DNA of 64,000 nucleotides from Candidatus Zhuqueibacterota bacterium. GTDB lineage: Bacteria > Zhuqueibacterota > Zhuqueibacteria > Oceanimicrobiales > Oceanimicrobiaceae. Shown here one piece after another: positions 1 to 9,136 of this stretch. Location: NCBI GenBank assembly GCA_029261995.1, contig JAJDAF010000036.1, forward strand, positions 186,001 through 250,000. Direction: 5' to 3'. The position numbers and the translations under genes were made by a program. Positions within the stretch are counted from its first letter, which is position 1. The number at the start of each line of letters is the position of its first letter. The notes under the pieces are model-generated. The model was not told the DNA's origin, did no database searches, and saw only the letters and a list, made by a program, of their open reading frames with translations.

Positions 1-2
1 TT

Positions 3-1316
3 CAGCAGGACGCACAAGATGGTCTCTCGGCCAGACTGCGCCACCGGGATGGCCCTTGGATATCCATGGAAGGCGCGGCGCAAGTATTTGAAGATGCTTC
101 CGGCGCGGCCCGGATGGTGATTGTGGCGAGAGACTTGTCACAAAAACTGCTGGTGGAAGAAGAACTGCTGCACGTACGCAAACTCGAATCTCTGGAAGTT
201 TTGGCGGGTGGCATTGCGCATGATTTCAACAACATTCTAACCGCCATTCTCCTCAACATCTCGACCGCCGCGATGGACGTAGATCCTGAAGATGAAGAAT
301 ATCTGCTTTTGGACCAGGCACGCAAGTCCTGCCAGCAGGCAAGCGACCTGGCCCAGCAACTGCTGACATTTTCCAAACGCGGCACCCCGGTCAAGAAAAC
401 CATTTCCATCGCCCAGCTCATTCGTGACACCATCGGTTTTGCGTTGCGAGGCTCCGCCCTGAATTGCGAATATGACCTGCCGGTCGACCTCTGGCCTGTG
501 AATATCGATGAGGTGCAAATTGGCCAGGTGCTCAACAATATTGTGACCAACGCCCTGCAAGCGATGCCTGATGACGGCAACCTGCAGGTAGCGTGCAGCA
601 ATGTCAGCCAGGAAAGTGACATGCGGCTACCGAAAGAAAATTCCCATTACGTCAGAATCGCGGTTTTCGACCACGGCCCGGGCATCCCGGAAGAGCATTT
701 GCCGCGAATCTTCGAACCCTATTTTTCCACCAGGCCTGAGGCTAGCGGGCTGGGTCTCTCCACAGCTTACGCCATTGTCAGAAATCATGCCGGCGTGTTG
801 CAGGTGGAGTCGCAGGTCGGCAAAGGCACCGAGGTATTCTGCTACCTGCCGGCGGTTAAGGACGCCAAAGTCGTTGCAGCGGCGCCGCAAGAGCCCGAAC
901 CACTGCAGCAAAGCATGACTCGCGTGCTGGTGATGGATGACGATGCTTTCATCAGAAACATCCTGGTGCGAACGTTGACTCGGATGGGCTACCAAGCCGA
1001 TGCCAGCAAAGATGGCGACGAAGCAGTCGCGCTCTACCGGAAAGCCATAAGAGATGGGAAAAGATACGCAGCAGTCATTCTGGATCTGACCGTTCCAGGT
1101 GGTAAGGGCGGCCGGGAAACGGCTCGGGAGTTGCGCGCTCTTGATGGCGGCGCCAAAGTCATCATCACTAGCGGCTACCTTGACGATCCTGTCCTGCACA
1201 ACCACCAATTACATGGGTTCGCCGGCGCCCTGCGGAAGCCGTTTGAAATTCGGGAGGTACGCGAACTACTTTGTAAAACCATCGGCAGTGCCTCGGGCGG
1301 CTCCGACTCAGAATAG
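3..1316 (+). CDS. Hybrid sensor histidine kinase with C-terminal receiver domain (5' end outside window)
   Basis: The reading frame is open from the first bases of the window, so the N-terminus is missing; the first ~45 visible codons look like the end of a PAS domain. Next comes a HisKA H-box (GGIAHDFNN, phospho-acceptor His at 219-221), then a HATPase with an N-box (LNNIVTNALQ), a G1 box (DHGPGIP) and a GLGLS G2 box. After that a receiver domain starts with VLVMDDD; its phospho-acceptor Asp (ILDLTVPGG) is at 1083-1085, with a conserved Thr/Ser (IITSG) and Lys (LRKPF). By family knowledge this is an ATP-dependent histidine autokinase with its own receiver. The sensed signal and any upstream sensor domain cannot be seen. 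It converges on the next gene, with a 9-bp overlap of the two 3' ends. Confidence 0.93.
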   Translation, partial: QQDAQDGLSARLRHRDGPWISMEGAAQVFEDASGAARMVIVARDLSQKLLVEEELLHVRKLESLEVLAGGIAHDFNNILTAILLNISTAAMDVDPEDEEYLLLDQARKSCQQASDLAQQLLTFSKRGTPVKKTISIAQLIRDTIGFALRGSALNCEYDLPVDLWPVNIDEVQIGQVLNNIVTNALQAMPDDGNLQVACSNVSQESDMRLPKENSHYVRIAVFDHGPGIPEEHLPRIFEPYFSTRPEASGLGLSTAYAIVRNHAGVLQVESQVGKGTEVFCYLPAVKDAKVVAAAPQEPEPLQQSMTRVLVMDDDAFIRNILVRTLTRMGYQADASKDGDEAVALYRKAIRDGKRYAAVILDLTVPGGKGGRETARELRALDGGAKVIITSGYLDDPVLHNHQLHGFAGALRKPFEIREVRELLCKTIGSASGGSDSE

Positions 1317-2354
1317 CTTCGCGACGATTTCCTCAAGCTTGAACACTTGAATTCTGAAATTGCCCTGGTCGGCGATGGCGAGCAAAGCGCCATCATGGCT
1401 GGCGGCCATGCCGTCCGCGGAAAGGAACTGCCCTGGCGCTGACCCCGCGTTGCCGAACCAGCCAACCAACGGCGCAGCATCTTTGCCAAGGTCAAAAATC
1501 AGCACGCGGCCACCGGCCTCGTCCATAGCGAAAAGCAGATCCCCGCGCAACGCCAGCCCCTCCACATCACCGCTGAACATTTCCGGCGTACCAACAGACG
1601 TGCCTGTGAACTTTCCAGTCTCCAGATCAAAAACTCGGATAACGTGATGGCTCTCGTCCGCGACCAGCAGTTTGCCGCGATAAATGGCCATCGATTCCGG
1701 GTCCTGCAGGATGTAGTCGTCGTTGCGATTGAGTTGAAACTCGTAGCCCGAATCTGCCCGACCGTCCGCCAGAAATCGATAGACCCGCCGGGTTCCCGTG
1801 TCCGTGAGGTAGAGTCGGTTTGCGAAATCGATGGTGAGCCCCTGGATGCTGGTGTAGGTTGTGCCGCTTTCGGGCTCCGGCGCCACCAGTACGGTGTCGA
1901 GCGCAATCGTTCTCTCCGGCAGACATCGCCCGCTGCTATCGAAAACCTGAATCCTGCGATTTCCCTGGTCCACCACGAAAATCTCGTCCAGCGTGTTGCA
2001 GACAATTCCTTGCACTTCATTGTAAATCTTACGGCCGCTCGCCAGGGTGACTTCCAGGCTGTTATCGAACTGGCAAGGGCCGGTTCCGGGAGTGCCCAGG
2101 GCTCGGGTGGTTACGCTGTCGCCCTCGATCTCGAAGATCTTAAAACGACCATTCTGGGTGTCGCCAGCCAACAAACGCCCGTCATGAGAAAAGGCCACGG
2201 CATCGGGCTCGTTAAATTCGGCCGGGCCGGAGCCATGTGTTCCACCAATAATGAGGTGAGGCTTGATGACGCCCAGATCCTTTGCCGGGACGTCTGCGAG
2301 CATGAGGGCCACAAAACAGATAATGAAATGACCGAGGCGATTCTGATTTGACAT
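1308..2354 (-). CDS. Secreted NHL-type beta-propeller protein
   Basis: About 348 residues with an N-terminal signal-type hydrophobic stretch (IICFVALMLADVPA). Repeats of the NHL/6-bladed propeller kind follow (GPAEFNEPDAVAFSHDGRL, QGIVCNTLDEIFVVDQGNRRIQVFD, IQGLTIDFANRLYLTDTGTRRV, ADGMAASHDGALLAIADQGNFRIQVF). I chose ATG 2352-2354 (MSNQNRLG) because GGAAA lies 5-7 bases before it; an in-frame ATG four codons upstream has no Shine-Dalgarno. It lies downstream of the TonB receptor on the same strand but is separated by a strong terminator, so it may depend on readthrough or its own promoter. Such propellers usually bind ligands or partners at the cell envelope; no catalytic motif is visible and the exact role is unknown. 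Confidence 0.82.
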   Translation of the reverse strand: MSNQNRLGHFIICFVALMLADVPAKDLGVIKPHLIIGGTHGSGPAEFNEPDAVAFSHDGRLLAGDTQNGRFKIFEIEGDSVTTRALGTPGTGPCQFDNSLEVTLASGRKIYNEVQGIVCNTLDEIFVVDQGNRRIQVFDSSGRCLPERTIALDTVLVAPEPESGTTYTSIQGLTIDFANRLYLTDTGTRRVYRFLADGRADSGYEFQLNRNDDYILQDPESMAIYRGKLLVADESHHVIRVFDLETGKFTGTSVGTPEMFSGDVEGLALRGDLLFAMDEAGGRVLIFDLGKDAAPLVGWFGNAGSAPGQFLSADGMAASHDGALLAIADQGNFRIQVFKLEEIVAKLF

Positions 2355-2373
2355 TCTGTTTTCCATTCACAAA

Positions 2374-2405
2374 TAAAAAGGCCGGTGCTGAAGCAGCACC
2401 GGCCT
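2374..2405 (-). terminator. Rho-independent terminator after the TonB receptor gene
   Basis: A perfect 11-bp stem (AGGCCGGTGCT / AGCACCGGCCT) with a 5-base loop lies at 2379-2405. Read on the minus strand it is followed by TTTTATTTG. It sits 26 bases after the receptor stop codon and directly before the NHL gene. Confidence 0.9.
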
Positions 2406-2430
2406 GTGTTTCAACGCTTAGATGGTGGTC

Positions 2431-5400
2431 TTAGAAGGAATAGCGAATTCCAAACTGTGCTTGCCAGCGTGATGAGAAAGTGGCTGTACTGTAGGAATCT
2501 TCTTGAGTTACGACACCATCATCATTGCTGTCACGGGGATCCAAGGTGACTTTCGGTTTGCCCTGGTCATCGTAACCTTGAAAGTCCAGAAAGTTGTCCG
2601 CTCCAAATCTAACATTCTGGACATGGCCCCAGTCCTTATTCAAGAAATTAAGGGCATTCTGGAGGTCGAGGGTAAGCTCGAAATTCTGCCCACCAATGGA
2701 CGGAATCTTTTGCGCAATGCGCAGATCCAGGCGATGGTTCCAGGGTGCTCTCGCCGAATTCCGTTCAAAGATCTTGCCGCGCGAGTCTTTTAAGGCATCG
2801 CTGGAATTGATGAAGGTCTCGATCCTGGCCCACTCTGCATCAAATGCCGCTTGATCAGCGAAGTCTACCCCCGAGATATCGCTCTGGCTGGCCGGGACAA
2901 AGACGAGGTCATTGTCGCCAAAGGAGCGATCACCGTTGACATTGTTGTCGTACATGTAGCTAAACGGTTCACCAGAGCGACCCTGGTAGAAAAGCGCAAC
3001 TGTGGTGCCAAGACCTCGCCCATAATTGAAGCCGTAGGAAACGTCACCAACGATACGGTGTCTGGTCTCCCAAAGAGAGGTAGCGGCGTTGCTGCCATTA
3101 GGATCACTGGTTACCTGGAACTGCCAGTTTGAGATCGACCGGCTGGAGGTACCGCTGTTAACATCGTCAGATTGACCATAGGTGTAAGCCAAACTTCCAC
3201 CAAGGTTCGGGAGAAAACCGCGACCCATTTGTTTTTGAAGCTTTCCGGTTAGGAAGAGTTGATGGCCGGAACTGACGTTGTCCAGCAGAATGACCGTATT
3301 GAAATCCGAGCTGACACGGCTATTGCCATAATCCGGTCTACCGTCTGGCAATGTACCAACTGGCGCGCCTGGATTGTTCGGGTCGCCAATGTTGAGATTT
3401 ATGAATCGAACCTCATTGATGTTCTTCGAATACATAAACTCCACTGTTCCAACCAGACCCGGCTGGAGCTGGTGGTCAACCGCAAGATTGGTTCTTAGTA
3501 CTTGCGGATTCTTGAAGTCTTTGTCCGTTACCGCAATGTCCGCGGTCGGAACATCTCCCAGAACACTCGGCTGGCTATTTGGATCAGCACTTGCCTGGAT
3601 GCCAGCGATGTCATCTCCACTAATATCGACACGAGCAAAATCCACACCGGTATTGCTGAAGGCATTTGACAACCAAACAGCCGGGGGCAGACCTGCAAAC
3701 ATGCCAAATCCACCGCGGATTTGTGTCGTTCTTTCTTCTGACAAGTCATAGTTGAAACCAACGCGCGGCTGCCAAAGAATGTTGCCGCTTGGCACATCGG
3801 TGGTGCTGCGGTTAAATGTTGTTTGAAACAGCGGGTTGGCAAGTGGTTCGTCAGATATGATGGGGATATCCGCACGCAAGCCATAGGTCAGGTTGAGCTT
3901 GGGCGAGGGTTTCCACTCATCCTGGACGTAGAAGCCGAGCTGCAGGTAATCCCATTTTGCCCGTGGCTCGTCCACTCCAGCGACTTGAGATTGACTCAGG
4001 AGAAAACGAGTCGGCGCATTCGTCGAGAACGGGTCGGTGCCAGCCGCGAGGTCGTTAATATCGACATCGAATTCGTAGGCGCCAAAGGCATCCTGGATGA
4101 ACAGGTTGTCAAAGGAGATGAATTCATTGTGCGTACCGAATGTCAGTGTGTGGTCGCCGGTGTAATAGAGCAGGTTGTTGGTAAACTCAAAGGTGTTTTG
4201 ATCCAACGCGTTTTTCTGAGAAAAACGTTCCACACCAAACCTGATTTCACCAAGGTCAGATCCGGCATCTTCCAGGTTTATCTGAAATTCCGGAGCGTCG
4301 GCGAACAGGGGTGACCGTTTGTCACGGACCGTGGTGTAGCCAAGTCTCAGCTCATTGGCCATGTTGCTGCCAAAGGTGCTGTTGAGCTGCACGACCGTCG
4401 AATTGACCTGATTGTCACGCGTAAACTGGTTGCTTTCGAGTGTGTATGTATCGTCACTCCGGTTAATCCCATCATCAAAGTCCGCATCGACAAAATTGTG
4501 GCGGACGGTGAGGCGGTGTTCCGGCGAAAGGTTGATGTCCAGTCTGGCGAAGATCTTCTGGTCGTTGGTCTCGTTGGTAAACGGTGAGAAACCGCCGGGA
4601 TTATAACTGTACTCGCTATTGGCAATATCGATGATCTGGTTCATCTGTGCTTCTGTAATCGGAAACTCCTGGGCCTGGCCTGAACCGAGAAGGCCACCGG
4701 TATCCGGAAAATCCCGACGTCTGACCTCGCCGCTGACGAAGAAGAAGACTTTGTCCTCAACGAGTGGGCCGCCAAATCTGAACCCGCCATTGAAGTCGTC
4801 AAAATCACCGAATTCATTGCCTTCAAAATCACCTACAAAGGATTGATTTTGTCCAAAGAAGTAGGCAGAGCCTTCGAACTGGTTGGTGCCACTGCGGGTA
4901 ACAGCGTTGACCAGGCCACCAGCAAAACTGCCTGAACGAACATCGTAGGGAGCAATCTGAACCTGAAACTCCTGGATGGCATCCAGACTAATCGGTTGGG
5001 AACTCGCGGACCCTGTCGGTGAACCGTCGGCATTGAGGCCAAAGGCATCTCTCAAAACCGCGCCGTCAACCTGCAAATTGTTTTGATGGTTGTTTTTGCC
5101 CGCGACGCTTGTACCAGCGCCCGTGGTGTTCACCTGGGGAGCCAGGCGGGTAAAATCAGAAATACTGCGTGTGATGGTTGGCAGTGCTTCGATTTGGGCC
5201 GTGGTTACGTTACTAATTGTGCCGGTATTCGAAGCTGTAAGGATGGCGTCTCTTTCTGCCACAGTCACGATTTCAGACAATTGCACAGCTTCTTCAGCCA
5301 ACTTAAAGTCAACTCTAAGATCCTGACCGATAGCAAGAACAACATTCTCTTGCTTAGCGGTGTGGTATCCGATGTAGCTGGTGGTGATTGTGTAGGGGCC

Positions 5401-5625
5401 ACCCACCCTTACGCCCGGAATATTGAAGCGGCCATCGCTTCTTGTGGCTGCTCCGAACGTTGTGCCGCTGGGCTCGTGAACGGCAACCACATTAGCGCCT
5501 ACCAGCGCCTCTCCAGAGATTGTGGCGACCGTGCCGTTCATCGAGGCCGTTGTGATGCCCTGACCCAGCACAATTGCCGGAATAGTCAAAACAACCAAAG
5601 CCACTAGTAACAATTTGTTAGACAT
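2431..5625 (-). CDS. TonB-dependent outer-membrane receptor, Oar-like, with carboxypeptidase-regulatory N-domain
   Basis: A 1064-residue protein with a clear signal peptide (MSNKLLLVALVVLTIPAIVLGQG). A carboxypeptidase-regulatory-like beta-sandwich spans about residues 25-110 (GTVATISGEALVGANVVAV, DGRFNIPGVRVGGPYTI). A TonB plug spans about 115-240 (NNLQVDGAVLRDAF, LDAIQEFQVQIAPYD, GGLVNAVTRSGTN), and a long beta-barrel ends in an aromatic residue (GIRYSF), the usual outer-membrane assembly signal. The start is fixed by GGAGG seven bases upstream. The family imports or binds large ligands using TonB energy; the substrate is not readable. An aptamer of the purine-riboswitch family lies about 600 bases upstream on the same strand, and a closer promoter at 5853-5881 could also serve it. 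Confidence 0.92.
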   Translation of the reverse strand: MSNKLLLVALVVLTIPAIVLGQGITTASMNGTVATISGEALVGANVVAVHEPSGTTFGAATRSDGRFNIPGVRVGGPYTITTSYIGYHTAKQENVVLAIGQDLRVDFKLAEEAVQLSEIVTVAERDAILTASNTGTISNVTTAQIEALPTITRSISDFTRLAPQVNTTGAGTSVAGKNNHQNNLQVDGAVLRDAFGLNADGSPTGSASSQPISLDAIQEFQVQIAPYDVRSGSFAGGLVNAVTRSGTNQFEGSAYFFGQNQSFVGDFEGNEFGDFDDFNGGFRFGGPLVEDKVFFFVSGEVRRRDFPDTGGLLGSGQAQEFPITEAQMNQIIDIANSEYSYNPGGFSPFTNETNDQKIFARLDINLSPEHRLTVRHNFVDADFDDGINRSDDTYTLESNQFTRDNQVNSTVVQLNSTFGSNMANELRLGYTTVRDKRSPLFADAPEFQINLEDAGSDLGEIRFGVERFSQKNALDQNTFEFTNNLLYYTGDHTLTFGTHNEFISFDNLFIQDAFGAYEFDVDINDLAAGTDPFSTNAPTRFLLSQSQVAGVDEPRAKWDYLQLGFYVQDEWKPSPKLNLTYGLRADIPIISDEPLANPLFQTTFNRSTTDVPSGNILWQPRVGFNYDLSEERTTQIRGGFGMFAGLPPAVWLSNAFSNTGVDFARVDISGDDIAGIQASADPNSQPSVLGDVPTADIAVTDKDFKNPQVLRTNLAVDHQLQPGLVGTVEFMYSKNINEVRFINLNIGDPNNPGAPVGTLPDGRPDYGNSRVSSDFNTVILLDNVSSGHQLFLTGKLQKQMGRGFLPNLGGSLAYTYGQSDDVNSGTSSRSISNWQFQVTSDPNGSNAATSLWETRHRIVGDVSYGFNYGRGLGTTVALFYQGRSGEPFSYMYDNNVNGDRSFGDNDLVFVPASQSDISGVDFADQAAFDAEWARIETFINSSDALKDSRGKIFERNSARAPWNHRLDLRIAQKIPSIGGQNFELTLDLQNALNFLNKDWGHVQNVRFGADNFLDFQGYDDQGKPKVTLDPRDSNDDGVVTQEDSYSTATFSSRWQAQFGIRYSF

Positions 5626-5852
5626 GGAATGTCCTCCTTCGTTTTTGCACTACCCTCATAGTGATACAGTGAATTGATATAGTAAAAAGGAAAGCAAGTT
5701 AAGGTTGGCCGATCACCTCCTTCAGCAAGCGTGGCTCGAAACTGAAATCGACTTTTGTAGGACGAGAAGCTCGTACCTTTGCAGTCAAATTAGATGGTGG
5801 CGTCCGTGAAGTTATCTGGGAGGATTTTCCTTCCTCGTGTCCCCGTTCGCGA

Positions 5853-5881
5853 AAACTACTAAAGAAAAACAAGATTGTCAA
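5853..5881 (-). promoter_or_regulatory. Sigma70-type promoter proximal to the TonB receptor
   Basis: On the minus strand TTGACA (5881-5876) is followed after exactly 17 bases by TAGTTT (5858-5853), giving a predicted start near 5846 and a leader of about 220 bases to the receptor ATG. The perfect -35 box and ideal spacing support it; the -10 is weaker. Confidence 0.6.
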
Positions 5882-5918
5882 GAACAAACTCCTGTTGAAA
5901 AGATGCAACACAAGTTGC

Positions 5919-5947
5919 GAAAAAAGACGATTTTCAGCATCATGTCT
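5919..5947 (-). terminator. Possible intrinsic terminator in the leader downstream of aptamer 1
   Basis: Read on the minus strand, AGAC-AT-GAT, a 7-base loop, and ATC-GTCT form an imperfect hairpin directly followed by a run of T. It lies between aptamer 1 and the proximal promoter. The stem is short with a two-base bulge, so this is tentative. Confidence 0.4.
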
Positions 5948-6227
5948 CGTGCGCTCTGCATGCAAGCAGGTGGTGTTCTCGAACTTGTCGGGCATCCGTT
6001 TGTTTGTCGTTGCGTCTCGGTCTGACAGATCCGTCGCAAAAGCGGCTGGCATTAAAACCTGGCCTAGAGTCAAATACACAAGGCAACGCTCTACGCTTTC
6101 CGGGTAACGTGTGGGGTGGATAGTTGAGAATGGTGAACACAGCGAACTGTGGAAGAAACGCGGTAACCAACGAGTTCAAGGTCGACTCTCCACGGTGTCC
6201 ACTTTCTCCGAACACGTACCTTTAAAC

Positions 6228-6296
6228 CCGTGGTGGCAACAAATTTGCGGTCTGTTGGTAGAAACTCCCTCGACCATATTACGAGGAATTACACGG
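6228..6296 (-). promoter_or_regulatory. Purine-riboswitch-family aptamer 1 (guanine-type or variant)
   Basis: Read on the minus strand, the RNA folds as a three-way junction. P1 is CCGUG/CACGG; J1/2 begins UAAU; P2 is UCCUCG/CGAGGG with loop motif AAUAUGG; J2/3 is AGUUUCUACC, identical to the guanine-riboswitch core; P3 is CAACAGA/UUUGUUG with loop CCGCAAA. The two Gs of L2 and two Cs of L3 needed for the loop-loop contact are present. J3/1 reads CCAC, two bases longer than the usual AC, with a C at the position that pairs with guanine ligands. P1 starts only 5-7 bases after the predicted transcription start. A downstream CCGUGG (minus strand, near 6190) can pair with the 3' side of P1, an alternative fold. 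Ligand identity is inferred. Confidence 0.85.
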
Positions 6297-6308
6297 AAGT
6301 ATTGGTGA

Positions 6309-6337
6309 AATTTATGACAAAGATTTCACAAAGTCAA
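6309..6337 (-). promoter_or_regulatory. Promoter driving aptamer 1
   Basis: TTGACT (6337-6332), a 17-base spacer and TAAATT (6314-6309) on the minus strand put the start near 6302, just before P1 of the aptamer. The same arrangement recurs at 20261-20289, which supports its function. Confidence 0.75.
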
Positions 6338-6646
6338 CATCAAACTTAGTAGCCCAAGTGTGCAGATGAGATAAGTTCTGGCGGTTCCTCCTGCTGTTTC
6401 CCGTAACTCCTGCTCTGCCAAACCACGCTCATAAAATAGAGCCGGCGGGTTACGAGATCCTTAATAACAAGCAAAAGATATGTGTCGATCCGCAGATTTT
6501 GAAACTGGCGTCCGTGCAATTGAGCCGTACACAGACTCCTACCAGATCTCCAGCGCCAAACCGCCAGGGAAAATCGAATAGTGATTGCTTGATTGTCATC
6601 AAATTGTTACATTCTCGCTTCACACTCACCGTAAGGAGAATGACAT

Positions 6647-7924
6647 TTGTCTGAGAAAAAGAATCTTAACCGGGTCGCGCGGGCGACGACAATGAAGTTG
6701 GCAATCGCGTTGGTCATGACAGTCTGTCTGTCGAGCGCATATCCACAGGCAGACACGCTACGAATCGCGACCTACAACTTGCTGAACTTTCCTGGTGCAG
6801 ACGGCGCCACCAGAATCAATGACTTTGTCACAGTTGTCCAGGCAATCGATCCTGACATTCTCGTCGTCCAGGAAGTCCAGTCACAGGCAGGGGTGAATAT
6901 GTTTCTGACTCAGGTGATGAACGCAGGAGGAAATCTGTATCAAACCGCGCCGTTTGGCGATGGACCCGATACCAACAATTCCGTGTTTTTTAAGCAGGAC
7001 AGAATCATTCTGCTGGCTGTGGATGAAATTCGCACTGCCTTGCGAAATATTTCCGAGTACACCTTCCTGGCATCTGGTCAGGAGCTACTTGTCTATTCCC
7101 TTCACCTGAAAGCAGGTTCTACGGACACGGACCAGCGAATACGCGATAATGAGACAACTGTTCTGCGCAATCACTTGAACAATCTTCCCGCAAACTCGAA
7201 CTTCATCGTCGCCGGCGACTACAACATTCGTTCCGCGGCCGAATCAGCTTTTGTCGAGCTGATTGAGAGCCAGGCCGACAACGATGGCAGGTTATTTGAT
7301 CCGATAAATCAAATCGGTGAGTGGCACAATAACGGTTTTTTTGTCATGATCCACACGCAGTCTACCCGCACCACCTCATTTGGTGACGGATCGACAGGCG
7401 GCCTGGATGACCGTTTTGATATGATGTTGGTTTCGAATAGCATCCTGAAAGACGGGGGCATCAAGATAGTTCCATCCTCATACAGAGCATTCGGAAACGA
7501 TGGTGACCATTTTAATGCTGCCATCAATGCCGGCGCCAACTTTGCTGTGCCGGCCGCGGTTGCGGATGCTTTGCATCAGGTTTCGGACCACTTGCCAGTG
7601 GTTGCATCATTTGTCTTTGGCACTGCGACCTCAGTGACCTCAAGTTCCGACCCGCAGCCTGATGCCATCACCTTGTTTCAAAACTACCCGAATCCGTTTA
7701 ATGCCGAAACCACAATCAGCTATTCGCTCCGGAAAAGCGGCCTTGTCAGCCTTCGAGTCTTCAATATTTCGGGGGAAGAAGTAGCAAGCCTGGTGAATGG
7801 CGTGAGGCCGGCAGGAGAACATGCAGTGCATTTTGACACGTCGAAGCTCGCCAGCGGCGTGTATCTCTATCGCTTGACGGTGGGCAATTCATCCTTCAAC
7901 AAAAAACTGCTGCTCTTGAAATAG
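6647..7924 (+). CDS. Secreted endonuclease/exonuclease/phosphatase-family enzyme with T9SS-type sorting domain
   Basis: A 425-residue protein. The start is TTG at 6647, chosen because AAGGAG lies 8 bases upstream; the nearby ATG at 6640 reads into a stop at once. A signal peptide (MKLAIALVMTVCLSSAYPQ) begins 15 codons in. The EEP fold shows TYNLLNFPG (Asn44), LVVQEVQS (Glu76), a GDYNIRS motif near residue 193, DRFDMMLVS and VSDHLPVVASF, the expected metal-binding and catalytic set. The last ~80 residues (NYPNPFNAETTISYSL to the KKLLLLK end) are a FlgD/T9SS type A sorting domain, so it is exported and probably surface-anchored. Family members cleave phosphodiesters in nucleic acids or phospho-lipids; DNA or RNA as substrate is plausible but unproven. 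It diverges from the aptamer-1 unit. Confidence 0.88.
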   Translation: MSEKKNLNRVARATTMKLAIALVMTVCLSSAYPQADTLRIATYNLLNFPGADGATRINDFVTVVQAIDPDILVVQEVQSQAGVNMFLTQVMNAGGNLYQTAPFGDGPDTNNSVFFKQDRIILLAVDEIRTALRNISEYTFLASGQELLVYSLHLKAGSTDTDQRIRDNETTVLRNHLNNLPANSNFIVAGDYNIRSAAESAFVELIESQADNDGRLFDPINQIGEWHNNGFFVMIHTQSTRTTSFGDGSTGGLDDRFDMMLVSNSILKDGGIKIVPSSYRAFGNDGDHFNAAINAGANFAVPAAVADALHQVSDHLPVVASFVFGTATSVTSSSDPQPDAITLFQNYPNPFNAETTISYSLRKSGLVSLRVFNISGEEVASLVNGVRPAGEHAVHFDTSKLASGVYLYRLTVGNSSFNKKLLLLK

Positions 7925-7957
7925 CTGGTCGCAATCGGCTGGTGAATCATCGATCAA

Positions 7958-8008
7958 CTCTGCTGTGCGAGTCACCAGGAGCACCGAAGTTTCCGTGGAA
8001 CAGCAGAG
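7958..8008. terminator. Inverted repeat between convergent genes, probable bidirectional terminator
   Basis: CTCTGCTGT (7958-7966) and ACAGCAGAG (8000-8008) form a perfect 9-bp stem around a 33-base loop in the gap between the ends of two converging genes. No long T run follows, so the terminator role rests on position. Confidence 0.4.
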
Positions 8009-8010
8009 GC

Positions 8011-9066
8011 TTAATTCGTACCGACATCCGTGGAAAGTTTGAATCTAACAATGCGGTTGTTGCCTGTGTCGGCGACATATAGCGTTTTGTTGAAAATGGC
8101 CACGCCATGTGGCTGATTGAACTGCTTTTCGCCATCGCCTGAGCCACCGAATGACTGCAACTCTTCGCCGGCCGTCGAGAACTTAAACATGAAATCTGAG
8201 TCGGCATCAACGACGTAAATAGTTCCTTCCTGATCAACCGTGACGTCTTCCGGCACGGAGAACTTGCCGGGTTGAAAGATATCGAAGTTTCCATCGGCAG
8301 GATTCAAACTCGGTATGAAGCCGAACTCGCTTGAGGTTATCCATTGCACCTTGAATGAATTCTGGCCGACCATGCAGAAAATAAAATCGATGTTGAAATC
8401 GCGCAGCGTCGTAATGCCGCTCGGATCTGAAGCGGACTGAATACCCAAGCCTTCAGGCTCCAAATTTATGGCATCCGGTACGTTGACGTTAAAATCTTCC
8501 GGGAAAAGCAGAACCTGGTTGTCTCGCTTCTGAGCGCCGGATGCGGAAACGTAGTACCCAATAACCGCCTGGCCCTGAAGTGCCCCCAGCACAGCAGCGA
8601 TACCCGTGTATCTGCGGTCCGGGTTATCGATTTCCTCAAAAACCAGCTCTACGGGTGCGCTCGCAATGTCATGCCCGACGGCCACAAGCTTAATGCGATA
8701 GATTTTGTTGCTATCACTGACGATCAGGAGGTTGAGCTTGGAGTCCTGCGCTAAAGCGACAGGATTTTCGATAGCGCCGGAACTGCCGAGAACATTGCCG
8801 GCCAGGTCCAACATCAAAATTCGATCATTTCCGGTGTCCGCAATGTAAATCAAAGGCTCCCTACCGAGCAAGATGTCTTTTGGTCCGGACAGGTCATAGC
8901 CGTTAGCCTGGTCCCAGACCGGGCTGAGCTGCAGGTAGGTTGTATCGTCTACCGCACTGGCGCCATCACCTTCCGGTTGTTGTGGAAGCGAGATCTTCTC
9001 TCCTCCACAGGACAATAGAACGATGAACAGCAGCACGGCGCCGACGAGGGTGAGGTTTTTCATCAT
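8011..9066 (-). CDS. NHL-repeat beta-propeller lipoprotein
   Basis: Starting at ATG 9064-9066 gives MMKNLTLVGAVLLFIVLLSCGG, a type II signal peptide with lipobox LLSC, which is why I prefer this start to the longer TTG frame. The mature part has propeller repeats (YDLSGPKDILLGREPLIYIADTGNDRILMLDLAG, FSVPEDVTVDQEGTIYVVDADSDFMFKF split over blades, FNQPHGVAIFNKTLYVADTGNNRIVRF). It is the last gene of the six-gene minus-strand operon led by aptamer 2 and follows the PorV/PorQ-type gene after about 70 bases. It parallels the NHL protein behind the other TonB receptor, so receptor plus propeller is a repeated pairing. Function beyond envelope binding is unknown. Confidence 0.85.
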   Translation of the reverse strand: MMKNLTLVGAVLLFIVLLSCGGEKISLPQQPEGDGASAVDDTTYLQLSPVWDQANGYDLSGPKDILLGREPLIYIADTGNDRILMLDLAGNVLGSSGAIENPVALAQDSKLNLLIVSDSNKIYRIKLVAVGHDIASAPVELVFEEIDNPDRRYTGIAAVLGALQGQAVIGYYVSASGAQKRDNQVLLFPEDFNVNVPDAINLEPEGLGIQSASDPSGITTLRDFNIDFIFCMVGQNSFKVQWITSSEFGFIPSLNPADGNFDIFQPGKFSVPEDVTVDQEGTIYVVDADSDFMFKFSTAGEELQSFGGSGDGEKQFNQPHGVAIFNKTLYVADTGNNRIVRFKLSTDVGTN

Positions 9067-9136
9067 TTGAATGTAATCCGATTCTATCTCTTTTCTGGTA
9101 AGCAATTCTGAAAACGATACCAGGCCGTTTTCGAGT

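Larger units (their letters stand above)
5626..6646. other. Intergenic regulatory region between divergent TonB-receptor and nuclease-fold genes
   Basis: About 1 kb without a convincing protein gene; open frames here lack family signatures and good ribosome sites. On the minus strand it holds a promoter plus purine-riboswitch-family aptamer at 6228-6337, a possible terminator near 5919-5947, a second promoter at 5853-5881 and the receptor's ribosome site at 5632-5638. The part from 6338 to 6630 should hold the promoter of the plus-strand gene at 6647; I see no clear consensus there. Confidence 0.75.

Noticed and set aside
1644-2351. A 235-codon plus-strand open frame
   Set aside because: It is the antisense of the NHL propeller gene, which has a signal peptide, repeats and ribosome site; the plus frame has no family signature.
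5699-6215. Minus-strand open frames in the leader after aptamer 1
   Set aside because: Arg/His/Pro-rich without signature, and they overlap regulatory elements; a leader peptide cannot be excluded but is not supported.
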